DNA of 64,000 nucleotides from Pararhizobium polonicum (GTDB taxonomy: Bacteria > Pseudomonadota > Alphaproteobacteria > Rhizobiales > Rhizobiaceae). The number at the start of each line of letters is the position of its first letter. Positions within the stretch are counted from its first letter, which is position 1. Positions 1 through 8,642 of the stretch are shown one piece after another. A program made the translations under genes and the position numbers. The DNA lies in assembly GCF_001687365.1 (NCBI RefSeq), contig NZ_LGLV01000005.1, positions 496,001 to 560,000 on the forward strand. The letters are read 5' to 3'. The notes under the pieces were generated by a model. It did no database searches. It saw only the letters and a list, made by a program, of their open reading frames with translations, and was not told the DNA's origin.

Positions 1-110
1 ATACGCAGGTCGTCCTGCTCCACTTCGATTTCGGTCAGATCGGTTTCGTTCAGGATGTTGGCGAGATCGCGGATCAGCGTCTGGTCGATACCGGGTTTCT
101 TGTCAGCCAT
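1..110 (-). CDS. accB: Biotin carboxyl carrier protein of acetyl-CoA carboxylase (5' end only)
   Basis: Only the first 36 codons lie in the window; the gene runs off the left edge. The N-terminus (MADKKPGIDQTLIRDL, then an acidic stretch DLTEIEVEQDDLR) matches the start of rhizobial BCCP, the subunit that carries biotin between biotin carboxylase and carboxyltransferase in fatty-acid synthesis. The biotinylated lysine domain is outside the window. A GAGG ribosome-binding site lies about 9 nt upstream of the ATG. aroQ ends just upstream (22 nt gap) on the same strand, and aroQ-accB-accC is a common alphaproteobacterial operon. Confidence 0.88.
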   Translation of the reverse strand, partial: MADKKPGIDQTLIRDLANILNETDLTEIEVEQDDLR

Positions 111-132
111 GGATGTGAGCCTCGTGTTCTTT

Positions 133-579
133 TTATTTCGTGTGTTTCGTGAGTGTCTTTAGCGCATTGAGCGCGAGAATGTAACTGTCGGCGCCGAAAC
201 CGCAGATCACGCCCTTGGCGGCGGGAGCCAGCATCGATTTGTGCCGGAATTCCTCGCGGGCATGAACATTGGAAAGGTGCACTTCGACGACCGGAATGCC
301 GATTGCCTTTGCCGCATCGTGCAGCGCGATCGACGTGTGCGTATAGGCACCGGCGTTGATGGCGATGCCTTGAGCCACATTGCCAGCCTCATGGAACCAG
401 TCGACGAGATCGCCTTCATGGTTGCTCTGGCGGCAGACGACCTCGAGACCGAGCGTCTTGCCATGTTCCACGCACATCGCCTCGATGTCGGCCAGCGTCT
501 GCCCACCATAGATACCGGGCTCGCGTTTGCCGAGCGCGTTGAGGTTGGGGCCGTTCAGCACGAAAATAGTCGATGGCAT
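133..579 (-). CDS. aroQ: Type II 3-dehydroquinate dehydratase
   Basis: 148 aa, normal length for the type II enzyme, which dehydrates 3-dehydroquinate to 3-dehydroshikimate in the shikimate pathway. Family signatures are present in order: [13 protein letters not shown] near residue 9 with the flexible-loop Arg, catalytic Tyr in IYGG (about 24), NHEGDLVDW (about 53), [10 protein letters not shown] (about 74) and [15 protein letters not shown] (about 99) with the conserved His. It is cytoplasmic and forms a dodecamer in known members. It lies 22 nt upstream of accB on the same strand and is probably co-transcribed with it; the 124 nt gap to the dsbA-like gene probably holds the promoter. Confidence 0.96.
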   Translation of the reverse strand: MPSTIFVLNGPNLNALGKREPGIYGGQTLADIEAMCVEHGKTLGLEVVCRQSNHEGDLVDWFHEAGNVAQGIAINAGAYTHTSIALHDAAKAIGIPVVEVHLSNVHAREEFRHKSMLAPAAKGVICGFGADSYILALNALKTLTKHTK

Positions 580-703
580 AAGGGATCGGGTCCGATAATC
601 GAGCGTTACCTATAGACGGATGGCCTGCCAAGGAAAAGCCCTTTGGCCACCCGGGGAATTTGTCCACAAGCGATAACCGGCTGTATTGCCGGAAAAAGCG
701 GGC

Positions 704-1471
704 TCAGCAGACGGTCTTGCCGCAGGTGCGGACATTGGTGACCTTGGTTTCGATTTCCTCGGCGCCGACGGCACCGTAAACGGCTTCCTTGCCGACGACG
801 TATGAAGGCGTGCCGGTAATGCCGAGACTGTTGGCAAGCGTGTAGACTTCCTTGACCGCGTCGTCCTGGGTGTTCTCGGCCATTTTCTTGCGCATGTCCG
901 CCTCGGACACGCCGAGGCCGGTGGCAACGGCCATCGCCGTCTCTTCGTTGGCGCGGTCCTCGCCGCCGAGCAGGGCGCGATGGAAGTCGCCGTATTTCTC
1001 AGGCGCAATCGCCCGGAAGGCGGTGCTGACCTTGTGCGCGGCCATCGAATCCGGGCCGAGGATCGGCAGTTCCTTCAGCACGAAGCGGACGTTCTTGTCC
1101 TTTTCGAGGATGGTTTCCATGTCGGACAGGGCGCGTTTGCAGTAGCCGCAATTGTAGTCGTAGAACTCGACGATGGTGACGTCGCCATTGGGGTTGCCGA
1201 GCGTGACGTCGTAGGGCGACTGGAAAATGAATTTCTCATTGTCGCTGATGGCGGCTTCCGCCTGCTGCAGCTGCGCGTCGGCCTGCTTCTTCTTCAGCGC
1301 TTGCTGGGCTTCCAGCAGGATTTCCGGATTGGCGACAAGATATTCCTTGATGAAATCGCCGATTTCCTGCTTTTGCTTGGCATCCAGCGCATAGGCCGCC
1401 GGAGAAGCAGCAGCGCTCGCCGTCAGCAATACGAGCGAAGCGGCGATGATTTTGCGAGCATTGAATGCCAT
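704..1471 (-). CDS. DsbA family periplasmic thiol:disulfide oxidoreductase
   Basis: 255 aa from the ATG at 1471, chosen because a GAGGAC ribosome-binding site precedes it and a signal peptide follows (KIIAASLVLLTASAAASPAAYA, residues about 6-27). An N-terminal helical segment rich in Lys/Gln (about 30-75) is followed by a thioredoxin-like DSBA domain with the active site CGYC in YDYNCGYCKR and the cis-Pro motif TGTPSYV. Two further cysteines close the protein (TCGKTVC). This resembles the DsbA/ScsC-like proteins with a long N-terminal extension that oxidise or isomerise exported proteins. The open frame extends upstream to 1678 without signal-peptide logic. It is divergent from the aminotransferase gene. 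Confidence 0.88.
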   Translation of the reverse strand: MAFNARKIIAASLVLLTASAAASPAAYALDAKQKQEIGDFIKEYLVANPEILLEAQQALKKKQADAQLQQAEAAISDNEKFIFQSPYDVTLGNPNGDVTIVEFYDYNCGYCKRALSDMETILEKDKNVRFVLKELPILGPDSMAAHKVSTAFRAIAPEKYGDFHRALLGGEDRANEETAMAVATGLGVSEADMRKKMAENTQDDAVKEVYTLANSLGITGTPSYVVGKEAVYGAVGAEEIETKVTNVRTCGKTVC

Positions 1472-1685
1472 GATGTCCTCGTTGTCTTTCGTTGGTGCAG
1501 TCTGTCGTTCAAGTGCTAAGGCCGGGTCAACAGGCTTGTTTGAAAGACAACAGAATTTCTCCTGCAAGCATAAGGCGGCACAGCGCCAAACGAAACTGCA
1601 AAATCGGCGGAAATGCGGCGCTCTCGGACTTGTGAAGGCCTTTGCGATCAGGCACATGCGCTGACATGTCGAAAACACCGAGGAT

Positions 1686-2849
1686 ATGCCGTTGAAGCCG
1701 CTTTCTGCCCGCAGTTCCGTCGAACCCTTTCATGCCATGGACGTTCTGGCCGAAGCCACCAAGCGCCGTGAGGCCGGATATCCGGTGATCTCCATGGCCG
1801 TGGGCCAGCCGAGCCATCCGGCACCAAGCGCGGCGCTCGAGGCGGCACGAACGGCGCTCGGTCACGGCCGGTTGGGGTATACCGATGCGCTCGGCACGTC
1901 CTCTTTGAGGGGGGCGATCGCCCGGCACTACCGGACGCGTTATGGCGTCGATATCGACCCGCAGCGCGTTGCGGTGACGACCGGCTCGTCGGCTGGCTTC
2001 AATCTGGCCTTTCTGGCGCTGTTTGATCCCGGCGATTGCGTTGCCATCGCCCGGCCGGGCTATCCGGCCTATCGCAATATCCTGGCAGCGCTCGGTCTGA
2101 CCGTCGTCGAAGTCGAGGCGAATGCCGAAAGCGGCTTCACGCTGACGCCGGAAAACCTCGAGGCAGCGGCGGCAAAAGCCGGCAAACCGCTGAACGGCGT
2201 GCTGCTTGCAAGCCCCGCCAATCCGACCGGAACCGTGACGGGCAGGGCGGGGCTGAAGGCGCTCGCCGATTATTGCCATGATCGCGGCATCGCCTTCATC
2301 TCCGACGAGATCTATCACGGCCTGACATTCGCGGGCGAGGAGACGACGGCACTTGCAGTGACCGACGAAGCGGTGATCATCAACTCGTTCTCGAAATATT
2401 ACTGCATGACCGGCTGGCGGATCGGCTGGATGGTGCTGCCGGAAACGCAGGTACGCGCCTTTGAGCGCATCGCCCAGAGCCTCTACATCTCGCCGCCGGA
2501 ACTGTCGCAGATCGCGGCGGAAGCAGCGCTTGGCTGCGAGGCCGAGCTTGACGTCTACAAGGCGTCCTATGCCGCCAATCGCGACCTGCTCTTGAAGCGT
2601 CTGCCGGAGATCGGCTTTTCCATCGCCTCGCCGATGGACGGTGCCTTCTACGCCTATGCCGATGTCAGCCGCTTCACCAATGACAGCATGGATTTTGCCC
2701 GCAAGATGCTGGCCGAGATCAATGTTGCGGCAACACCGGGCCTGGATTTCGATCCGCTGGAAGGACACCGCGCCATGCGGTTTTCCTATGCGGGCGCGCA
2801 AGCCGACATGATCGAGGCGATGGACCGCATTGCCCGCTGGCTGGCGTGA
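1686..2849 (+). CDS. PLP-dependent class I/II aminotransferase
   Basis: 387 aa, fold-type I aminotransferase. Visible landmarks are AVGQPSHPAPSAA near residue 38 (substrate/cofactor entry), the ASPANPTGT motif (about 178), ISDEIYHGL (about 203) with the PLP-binding Asp and Tyr, and the Schiff-base lysine in NSFSKYYCMTGWRIGW (about 237). The C-terminal Arg in MRFSYA would bind the substrate carboxylate. Substrate specificity cannot be read from the sequence. The start is the first ATG, with GAGG immediately upstream at short spacing; MDVLAEA at codon 18 is an alternative. It is followed by a hairpin terminator and stands alone. Confidence 0.9.
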   Translation: MPLKPLSARSSVEPFHAMDVLAEATKRREAGYPVISMAVGQPSHPAPSAALEAARTALGHGRLGYTDALGTSSLRGAIARHYRTRYGVDIDPQRVAVTTGSSAGFNLAFLALFDPGDCVAIARPGYPAYRNILAALGLTVVEVEANAESGFTLTPENLEAAAAKAGKPLNGVLLASPANPTGTVTGRAGLKALADYCHDRGIAFISDEIYHGLTFAGEETTALAVTDEAVIINSFSKYYCMTGWRIGWMVLPETQVRAFERIAQSLYISPPELSQIAAEAALGCEAELDVYKASYAANRDLLLKRLPEIGFSIASPMDGAFYAYADVSRFTNDSMDFARKMLAEINVAATPGLDFDPLEGHRAMRFSYAGAQADMIEAMDRIARWLA

Positions 2850-2882
2850 TCCTTCAGCGATATCAGGTTGTTGAAGGATTTT
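2849..2882 (+). terminator. Intrinsic terminator of the aminotransferase gene
   Basis: An 8-bp perfect stem (ATCCTTCA / TGAAGGAT) with a 15-nt loop is followed by TTTT and overlaps the stop codon region. The long loop makes it weaker than a textbook terminator. Confidence 0.55.
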
Positions 2883-3002
2883 CCGGATTCGGTCTGTTAC
2901 GGTTGTGAATCGGATTGAGAGGTGGATCGGTGGTGATCCGCCGGTGTTTCATGCGCGCCCACCGGACGCGCACGCCTGCAGCATAATGTCGAACCAATTG
3001 CC

Positions 3003-3218
3003 TTAGCGGCAGGTTCGAATCTTCCTGATGACGGGGTTGCCGCGCTCGTCCGTCTTGCGGACTGTCCTGGCCACACAAACCGGTTCAAAGGCCGTGTCAT
3101 AACTGCTGTAGTAAAAGTCATTGTAGCGCTGGCGGCTCCTGCCGTCGGCCTGTGATGCTGTCGCAAACGATATCGTTGGAATGGCGACGAGCGCGGCTGC
3201 GATAAGGAAACGTCGCAT
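3003..3218 (-). CDS. Small exported protein of unknown function
   Basis: 71 aa from the ATG at 3218, which has a strong GAGGAGGC ribosome-binding site. A signal peptide is evident (MRRFLIAAALVAIPTISFA, cleavage near TASQA). The mature part, about 48 residues, is basic and aromatic (RYNDFYYSSYDTAF) with two cysteines, in PVCVARTVRK and at IRTCR, that could form one disulfide. I do not recognise the family. It is a single gene, downstream of the rne terminator. Confidence 0.72.
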   Translation of the reverse strand: MRRFLIAAALVAIPTISFATASQADGRSRQRYNDFYYSSYDTAFEPVCVARTVRKTDERGNPVIRKIRTCR

Positions 3219-3324
3219 GATTGCCTCCTCTGGCTGGCGCTGGGCGAGCCCATCCCGTCCAGCGAATGCATTTTGCCGCAGCCGTGGTGTTTTCACAGTT
3301 CCTGACGGAACAGGTTTCAAAACG

Positions 3325-3355
3325 AAAAAACCGGCCAATCGCTTGGCCGGTTTTT
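3325..3355. terminator. rne terminator (works in both orientations)
   Basis: Perfect stem CCGGCCAA / TTGGCCGG with loop TCGC, flanked by A6 on one side and T5 on the other. It ends the minus-strand rne transcript and would also stop plus-strand read-through. Confidence 0.9.
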
Positions 3356-3380
3356 CAATGTGTCGGTTTTCAGATGCGGC

Positions 3381-6245
3381 TCAGAAGAAGCCGCGCTTTT
3401 GCCACCAGCCGCCCTTCTTGGGCTTTGCCGGTTCGCCGTCGCCATCGTCCTTCTTGACGGTGGAGGACTTGACCACCGGTTCGCTGGCGATCGTGTCGAT
3501 ATCGCGGTTGGCACGGACCGGCTTCGTTGCATCGAGGTCTGCGGCAGCCGCTTCGACGGCTGGTTCTTCGACGACGGCAACCGTTTCCGGCTTTGCTTCA
3601 ACAGCAGCCTGGGCTTCCGCATCGGCGGTCGCGGCAGGCGCTTCCTCGGCAACGGCCACTTCGACGGCGGCTACGGCCTTCTTGCGGCTGCGCTTCGGCT
3701 TGGCAGGCTTCACCTCTTCCTCGGCAACAACCGGGGCTTCAGCGACTTCCTCGACAGCAACAACGGTCTCGGCTGGAGCGGCAGCAACAGCTTCGGCTTC
3801 CGGTGCATCGGCCGAGGCTTCTTCACCTGCGGCTTCGCCATCGGCTGCCAGGTTTTCACCTTCTGCCTCGTCCGGACGGTTGCGGCGGCCACCGCGCTTG
3901 CCACGGCGGCGGCGCTTGCGCTTCTGGCGTTCTTCTTCGCTCAGGCCTGCATCCTGTGCATCTTCGGAAACGGCCTGTGCTGCAACGTCGTCGGCTTCGT
4001 CCTCATCGCCATCCTCATCGGATGTATCCTCGGAACGCGCACCGGCTTCGGCACCCTGCTCGCCACCCGGGCGGCCACCACGCCGACGCCGGCGGCGCTT
4101 GCGCTTGCGGTTGCCCTGTTCGTCACTCTGCTCGGCAGGGGCGCGTTCGCTGCGCTCGGCCCGCTCGGCGCGTTCCGGCTTGGCTTCCGTCACGACTTCT
4201 TCGTCGTCTTCGATATCCTCTTCGATGACGATATCATCGTCTTCATCGATTTCAGGCTCGAACTGGATGATCTGGTCGATCTTGACCGGGTTTTCAACGG
4301 CTTCGCCACGATCGATGGCAAAATGCTGCGCGCCGACATGGGCATCGGCTTCGATGATGATCTGGACGCCGAAACGTTCCTCGTAATCAACGATCGTGCC
4401 GCGCTTGTGGTTGAGCAGGTAGAGCGCGATATCCGGCGTCGTGCGCACGGTGATGTCGTGCGTGGTGTTCTTCAGCAGATATTCTTCAACGCCGCGCAGG
4501 ACATGCAGGGCGACGGAGGACTGCGAACGGATATTGCCCGTGCCGTTGCAATGCGGGCAGGTCTGCATCGTGCTTTCGAGCACGGATGCCCGGATGCGCT
4601 GACGCGACATTTCGAGCAGGCCGAAATGCGAGATGCGGCCGACCTGGATACGGGCGCGGTCGTTCTTGAGGTGATCCTTGAGGCGCTTTTCGACCGAGCG
4701 GTTGTTGCGCTTCTCTTCCATGTCGATGAAGTCGACGACCACGAGGCCGGCAAGGTCGCGCAGACGCAGCTGGCGGGCGACTTCTTCGGCGGCTTCCAGG
4801 TTGGTCTGGAGGGCCGTGTCCTCGATCGAGTGCTCGCGGGTCGAGCGGCCGGAGTTGACGTCGATCGCCACCAGCGCTTCGGTCTGGTTGATGATGATAT
4901 AGCCGCCGGACTTCAGCGTTACCTGCGGCACCAGCATGCGGTCGAGCTGGGCTTCGATGCCCGAGCGCGAGAAGATCGGGTGCACGTCGCGGTAGGGCTG
5001 AACCACCTTGGCGTGGCTCGGCATCAGCATCTTCATGAAAGCCTTGGCTTCCTTGTAGCCTTCTTCGCCCGCAACGATGATCTCGCTGATGTCCTTATTG
5101 TAAAGGTCGCGGATCGAGCGCTTGATCAGGCTGCCTTCCTCATAGACGAGGCAGGGCGCGGTCGAAGACAAAGTCAGCGTGCGGACGTTTTCCCACAGGC
5201 GCATCAGGTATTCGAAGTCGCGCTTGACCTCGACCTTGGTGCGGTTGGCACCGGCGGTGCGCAGGATGACGCCCATGCCCTGCGGCACGTCGAGCGCGCG
5301 GGCGATTTCCTTCAGGCGCTTGCGGTCCGGCAGATTGGTGATCTTGCGGGAAATGCCGCCACCGCGCGCCGTGTTCGGCATCAGAACCGAATAGCGGCCG
5401 GCGAGCGACAGGTAGGTGGTCAGCGCCGCGCCCTTGTTGCCGCGTTCTTCCTTGGCCACCTGCACCAGCAGGATCTGCCGGCGCTTGATGACTTCCTGGA
5501 TGCGGTACTGCTTGCGCGGGCGGCGGTTGACCTGCCGGTCCGGCACTTCTTCCATAGCGTCTTCGGCGCCGACGGATTCGATGACTTCCTTTTCTTCGTG
5601 ATGACCATCGTCATCATCGTCGTCATCGTGGCCGCGGCGTCCGCCGCGCGTGTCTTCCGAAATGCTGTCGGTATCGACCATCGCGGCCATTTCGCCGCCG
5701 GAGCTTTCTTCGCCATCGGCGTCAGCGGCCGTTTCGGCAACCTCGGCTGCGGCCTTCTTGGTCCGGCGCGGGCGCTTCGGCTTGGCTTTCGGCTTTTCCT
5801 CAGCCTGCACGGCAGCTTCCACCGCCTCGACCGGCTCAGGTGCGGCCTCGATAACCTCGACAACGTTTTCATGCGTTGTTTCGACGGTTTCGTCTTCGGA
5901 ATCCGGGCCGAGGTCCGTGCCGGTCTCGACATGCTCGATGTCGTCGTCGCGGCGCGCTTCCTCGGCTTCCTGCCTCAGCAGGGCCTGCCGGTCGGCGAGC
6001 GGGATCTGGTAATAGTCGGGATGGATTTCGGCGAAGGCCAGGAAGCCGTGGCGATTGCCGCCGTAATCGACGAAGGCGGCCTGCAGCGACGGCTCCACGC
6101 GCGTCACTTTCGCGAGATAGATATTGCCGCGGATCTGCTTCTTGTGTTCGGATTCGAAGTCGAATTCTTCTATGCGGTTTCCGCGGACGACAACGACGCG
6201 CGTCTCTTCAGCGTGAGACGCATCGATAAGCATTTTCTCTGCCAT
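3381..6245 (-). CDS. rne: Ribonuclease E (Rne/Rng family endoribonuclease)
   Basis: 954 aa. It initiates mRNA decay and rRNA/tRNA processing and scaffolds the degradosome. The N-terminal S1 RNA-binding domain begins around residue 35 and is interrupted at about 95-240 by a low-complexity acidic/basic insertion that includes a run of seven Asp. The catalytic DNase I-like domain carries the two metal-binding Asp motifs AIDVNSGRST and VVVDFIDME. The zinc-link CPHCNGTG lies near residue 560. The C-terminal third (about 650-954) is disordered, with alternating acidic and Arg/Lys blocks (KRKRRRRRRGG, RQKRKRRRRGKRGGRR) typical of RNA- and partner-binding tails, ending in KKGGWWQKRGFF. The gene has its own structured leader and terminator. 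Confidence 0.96.
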   Translation of the reverse strand: MAEKMLIDASHAEETRVVVVRGNRIEEFDFESEHKKQIRGNIYLAKVTRVEPSLQAAFVDYGGNRHGFLAFAEIHPDYYQIPLADRQALLRQEAEEARRDDDIEHVETGTDLGPDSEDETVETTHENVVEVIEAAPEPVEAVEAAVQAEEKPKAKPKRPRRTKKAAAEVAETAADADGEESSGGEMAAMVDTDSISEDTRGGRRGHDDDDDDDGHHEEKEVIESVGAEDAMEEVPDRQVNRRPRKQYRIQEVIKRRQILLVQVAKEERGNKGAALTTYLSLAGRYSVLMPNTARGGGISRKITNLPDRKRLKEIARALDVPQGMGVILRTAGANRTKVEVKRDFEYLMRLWENVRTLTLSSTAPCLVYEEGSLIKRSIRDLYNKDISEIIVAGEEGYKEAKAFMKMLMPSHAKVVQPYRDVHPIFSRSGIEAQLDRMLVPQVTLKSGGYIIINQTEALVAIDVNSGRSTREHSIEDTALQTNLEAAEEVARQLRLRDLAGLVVVDFIDMEEKRNNRSVEKRLKDHLKNDRARIQVGRISHFGLLEMSRQRIRASVLESTMQTCPHCNGTGNIRSQSSVALHVLRGVEEYLLKNTTHDITVRTTPDIALYLLNHKRGTIVDYEERFGVQIIIEADAHVGAQHFAIDRGEAVENPVKIDQIIQFEPEIDEDDDIVIEEDIEDDEEVVTEAKPERAERAERSERAPAEQSDEQGNRKRKRRRRRRGGRPGGEQGAEAGARSEDTSDEDGDEDEADDVAAQAVSEDAQDAGLSEEERQKRKRRRRGKRGGRRNRPDEAEGENLAADGEAAGEEASADAPEAEAVAAAPAETVVAVEEVAEAPVVAEEEVKPAKPKRSRKKAVAAVEVAVAEEAPAATADAEAQAAVEAKPETVAVVEEPAVEAAAADLDATKPVRANRDIDTIASEPVVKSSTVKKDDGDGEPAKPKKGGWWQKRGFF

Positions 6246-7066
6246 GTAGGTGGTGCTCCTCGGCGTACCCGTGAAGCGGCAGGAAAATAGCGTCCCGAAG
6301 GAGACTTTCCATACAGCTCAGGTTGATCGCCGGATGTGAATGTTCCTGTGAGGTCGGGGAGATGGTCCAACAGCCAGACGGCAGCCGGAACGATCTCGTT
6401 CCGGGGCCTGTTTACTTCTGACCGATACTGCTGGGACAACGTCAATGACCAAACAAGAATGCCAATGTACTAGGCCCTGAAGGCCCGATGAATGTGCCCG
6501 GTCACGGGCCTTCGGTGATCGTCACCATAAACGCTCCGGCCACCGCCGGAATTTCACGATTCAGCATACGAGGAAAAAGTGGAGCGACGGCGGATGAAGC
6601 GCGACTGCTTGTCCGAACATGATCTGCGTTGAAGCGGTTTTACCCGTCCCGATCACGCTCTGGCGCCAGGGCTTTGAAAAACCCTTTGGCTGCCGGTCGT
6701 CGATTCTATCCCGTCAACACTTTCTCCCACTGAAGCTTTTATGTTTTCTATGTCACAATGGCAAGGGAAAAGCCGGAACGGCCATAATATTGATTGATTC
6801 GCTTGTCGGGGTGTGTACTGCCGGGGTGCCCGTTCCGGGCTGCTGCGATGCGTATTTCTTGCGTTGAAAGAGCACTGCGGACGTCGCTTGGGCGCGGCAG
6901 GCAAGGTTCGGTTAACCATATGGCGTCATGGATAGTCCAAGCGGCAGTTCGTCATGCGTGTTGGCCATGCCTTGAAACGGGGCGATGCTTCCGGATTATC
7001 AATGATGTGTTATCGGGCGTCCGATGAAACGCCGGCAGCAAGCGCCGGCGACAGGGGGAAGCGGAT
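6246..7066. other. Divergent intergenic region holding the rne leader and amiC promoter
   Basis: About 820 nt without a convincing gene. The half next to rne can fold, read on the minus strand, into several perfect stem-loops: 6385-6404 (CCGGAACG/CGTTCCGG, loop ATCT), 6480-6513 (AAGGCCCG/CGGGCCTT enclosing a smaller GCCCG/CGGGC stem) and 6535-6550 (TCCGGC/GCCGGA). This suggests a structured 5' leader. On the amiC side are a GCCCG/CGGGC hairpin (about 6828-6840) and a 7-bp CGCCGGC/GCCGGCG hairpin at 7030-7050 just before the amiC ribosome-binding site. I could not place promoter boxes with confidence. Confidence 0.5.
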
Positions 7067-8269
7067 TTGATCCTATCTGCGATGATGCGGCGATGCCTGC
7101 TTGGCTTTTTCCTGCTGTGTTCCACGTTGAGCGCCCACAGCGCGGATGCGCCGTTGCTGGCCTATGGCGCGCGGATTGCCGGCGATGACGGCCGTACCAG
7201 AGTGGTGATCGAGTTTGATCGCAAACCGGTGTTCTTCGTCCATTACGTCGCCAATCCCGCCCGCGTCATCGTCGATCTGCCGGAGACGTCATTCGGATTG
7301 AAGCCCGAAGACCTGCAGGCGAGGGGGCTGTTTACGGAAATCCGCTATGGCGCCATGGGGGCCGGCAGCTCGCGGATCGTCCTGACGGCGAAAAAGCCGG
7401 TGGCAATTACTGTCGCCGACGTCAAGGCTGACGAGGGTGGCAAGGGATTTCGCCTGGTGCTCGATGCGGAGCGGGTGACCGAGGAGCGTTTTTCCGCTCT
7501 TCTCGAAGAGCAGAAATGGACCGGCACGGTCACATCAACGAAAACCGACCGCCTGGTCGAGCCTGCGGCCGCGGGCTCGTTCGTCGTCGCTGTCGATGCC
7601 GGACACGGCGGGATCGATACCGGCGCGATCGGCAGCGATACCAAGATGGAAGAAAAGAACGTCACGCTCGCCTTCGCCGGCGAACTGGTCGAGACACTGA
7701 ACAAGGAGAGCGGCATCAAGGCATTCCTGACACGGGACAAGGACGAATTCCTGTCCTTGCCGGAGCGGGTGCAGATCGCCCGGCAACACGGCGCCAACCT
7801 GTTCATCTCCATTCATGCCGATACGCTGAAGCAGCGCGACATTCGCGGCGCCACCGTCTACACCATTTCCGACAAGGCATCCGACCATCTGGCCGCCAAT
7901 CTTGCCGAACGCGAAAACCTGTCCGACGAGATTGCCGGCGTCGCCTTCAAGAGCGAGCCGGCCGAGGTTGCCGGTATTCTCATCGATCTGACGCGCCGCG
8001 AAACGCAGGCCTTCTCGGTCAATCTGGCCCGCTCCGTCGTCTCCTCCTTCGAGGGGCAGATCAACCTGATCAACAATCCGCACCGGTATGCCGGCTTCAG
8101 GGTTTTACAGGCGCCCGACGTGCCGTCGATTCTGCTCGAGCTCGGCTTTTTGTCCAACAAGGAGGACGAGAAGCTGCTTGTCGATCCGGCCTGGCGCCGC
8201 AAGGTCGCGGGTCTTCTGGCTGTTGCCGTGCGCAATTATCGCGGCGGAGCGGTGGCGAATGGCGGCTGA
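7067..8269 (+). CDS. amiC: N-acetylmuramoyl-L-alanine amidase (AMIN + Amidase_3)
   Basis: 400 aa from a TTG start, chosen because AGGGGGA lies about 8 nt upstream; the next ATG (7082) has no such site. The signal peptide is residues about 6-27 (CLLGFFLLCSTLSAHSA). An AMIN domain (about 30-145) targets the septum or peptidoglycan. The Amidase_3 catalytic domain (about 170-390) shows the zinc-binding motifs VDAGHGGIDTGAIG, EKNVTLAFA (the conserved Glu) and ISIHAD, and the catalytic ELGFLSN near the end. It cleaves the lactyl-amide bond of peptidoglycan during daughter-cell separation. mrcA lies downstream on the same strand, a conserved rhizobial pairing. Confidence 0.93.
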   Translation: MILSAMMRRCLLGFFLLCSTLSAHSADAPLLAYGARIAGDDGRTRVVIEFDRKPVFFVHYVANPARVIVDLPETSFGLKPEDLQARGLFTEIRYGAMGAGSSRIVLTAKKPVAITVADVKADEGGKGFRLVLDAERVTEERFSALLEEQKWTGTVTSTKTDRLVEPAAAGSFVVAVDAGHGGIDTGAIGSDTKMEEKNVTLAFAGELVETLNKESGIKAFLTRDKDEFLSLPERVQIARQHGANLFISIHADTLKQRDIRGATVYTISDKASDHLAANLAERENLSDEIAGVAFKSEPAEVAGILIDLTRRETQAFSVNLARSVVSSFEGQINLINNPHRYAGFRVLQAPDVPSILLELGFLSNKEDEKLLVDPAWRRKVAGLLAVAVRNYRGGAVANGG

Positions 8270-8642
8270 ACGCGGCTTTTATGGCCGTTTCCTGTCGTCA
8301 TTTCCGGGTTTTGACAGGCAATAACGCCTGTTGTGATTTGTGTCGCCGGGGTAACAGCGATATCGTTTTCAACGGGATGGCATGTGTTTAATACGCCGCA
8401 AGCCCTATTTTACTCACAATCCGGTCGCTATCCGGAAACCTGAATTGGCGATGGGTGATCCGAAAACAGGGTGACCGGTCGTAAACGCGTAACGCGCAAG
8501 AGGTGTGGCCGGCGATCCGGCCGCGGCTTCATTTGCGGTTTAATTCGTCGGCGTGATTGCATTCGGGCGAGGTGCGGGTTAGGCCCCACCGGAACGTGTG
8601 CTCCGCACAGAGAAACGACAACAAGGTACCGGTATCTGGCTG
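8270..8642 (+). other. amiC-mrcA intergenic region
   Basis: 373 nt with no supported gene. A small perfect hairpin (ACAGGC/GCCTGT, 8314-8331) lies 45 nt after amiC but lacks a U-tract. The remainder presumably contains the mrcA promoter, which I cannot place. The frame open before the mrcA ATG lacks a good ribosome-binding site. Confidence 0.35.

Noticed and set aside
3360-6290. 976-aa open frame on the plus strand opposite rne
   Set aside because: The minus strand carries the full RNase E with all motifs. The antisense frame is open because of GC-rich codon bias and has no recognisable domain.
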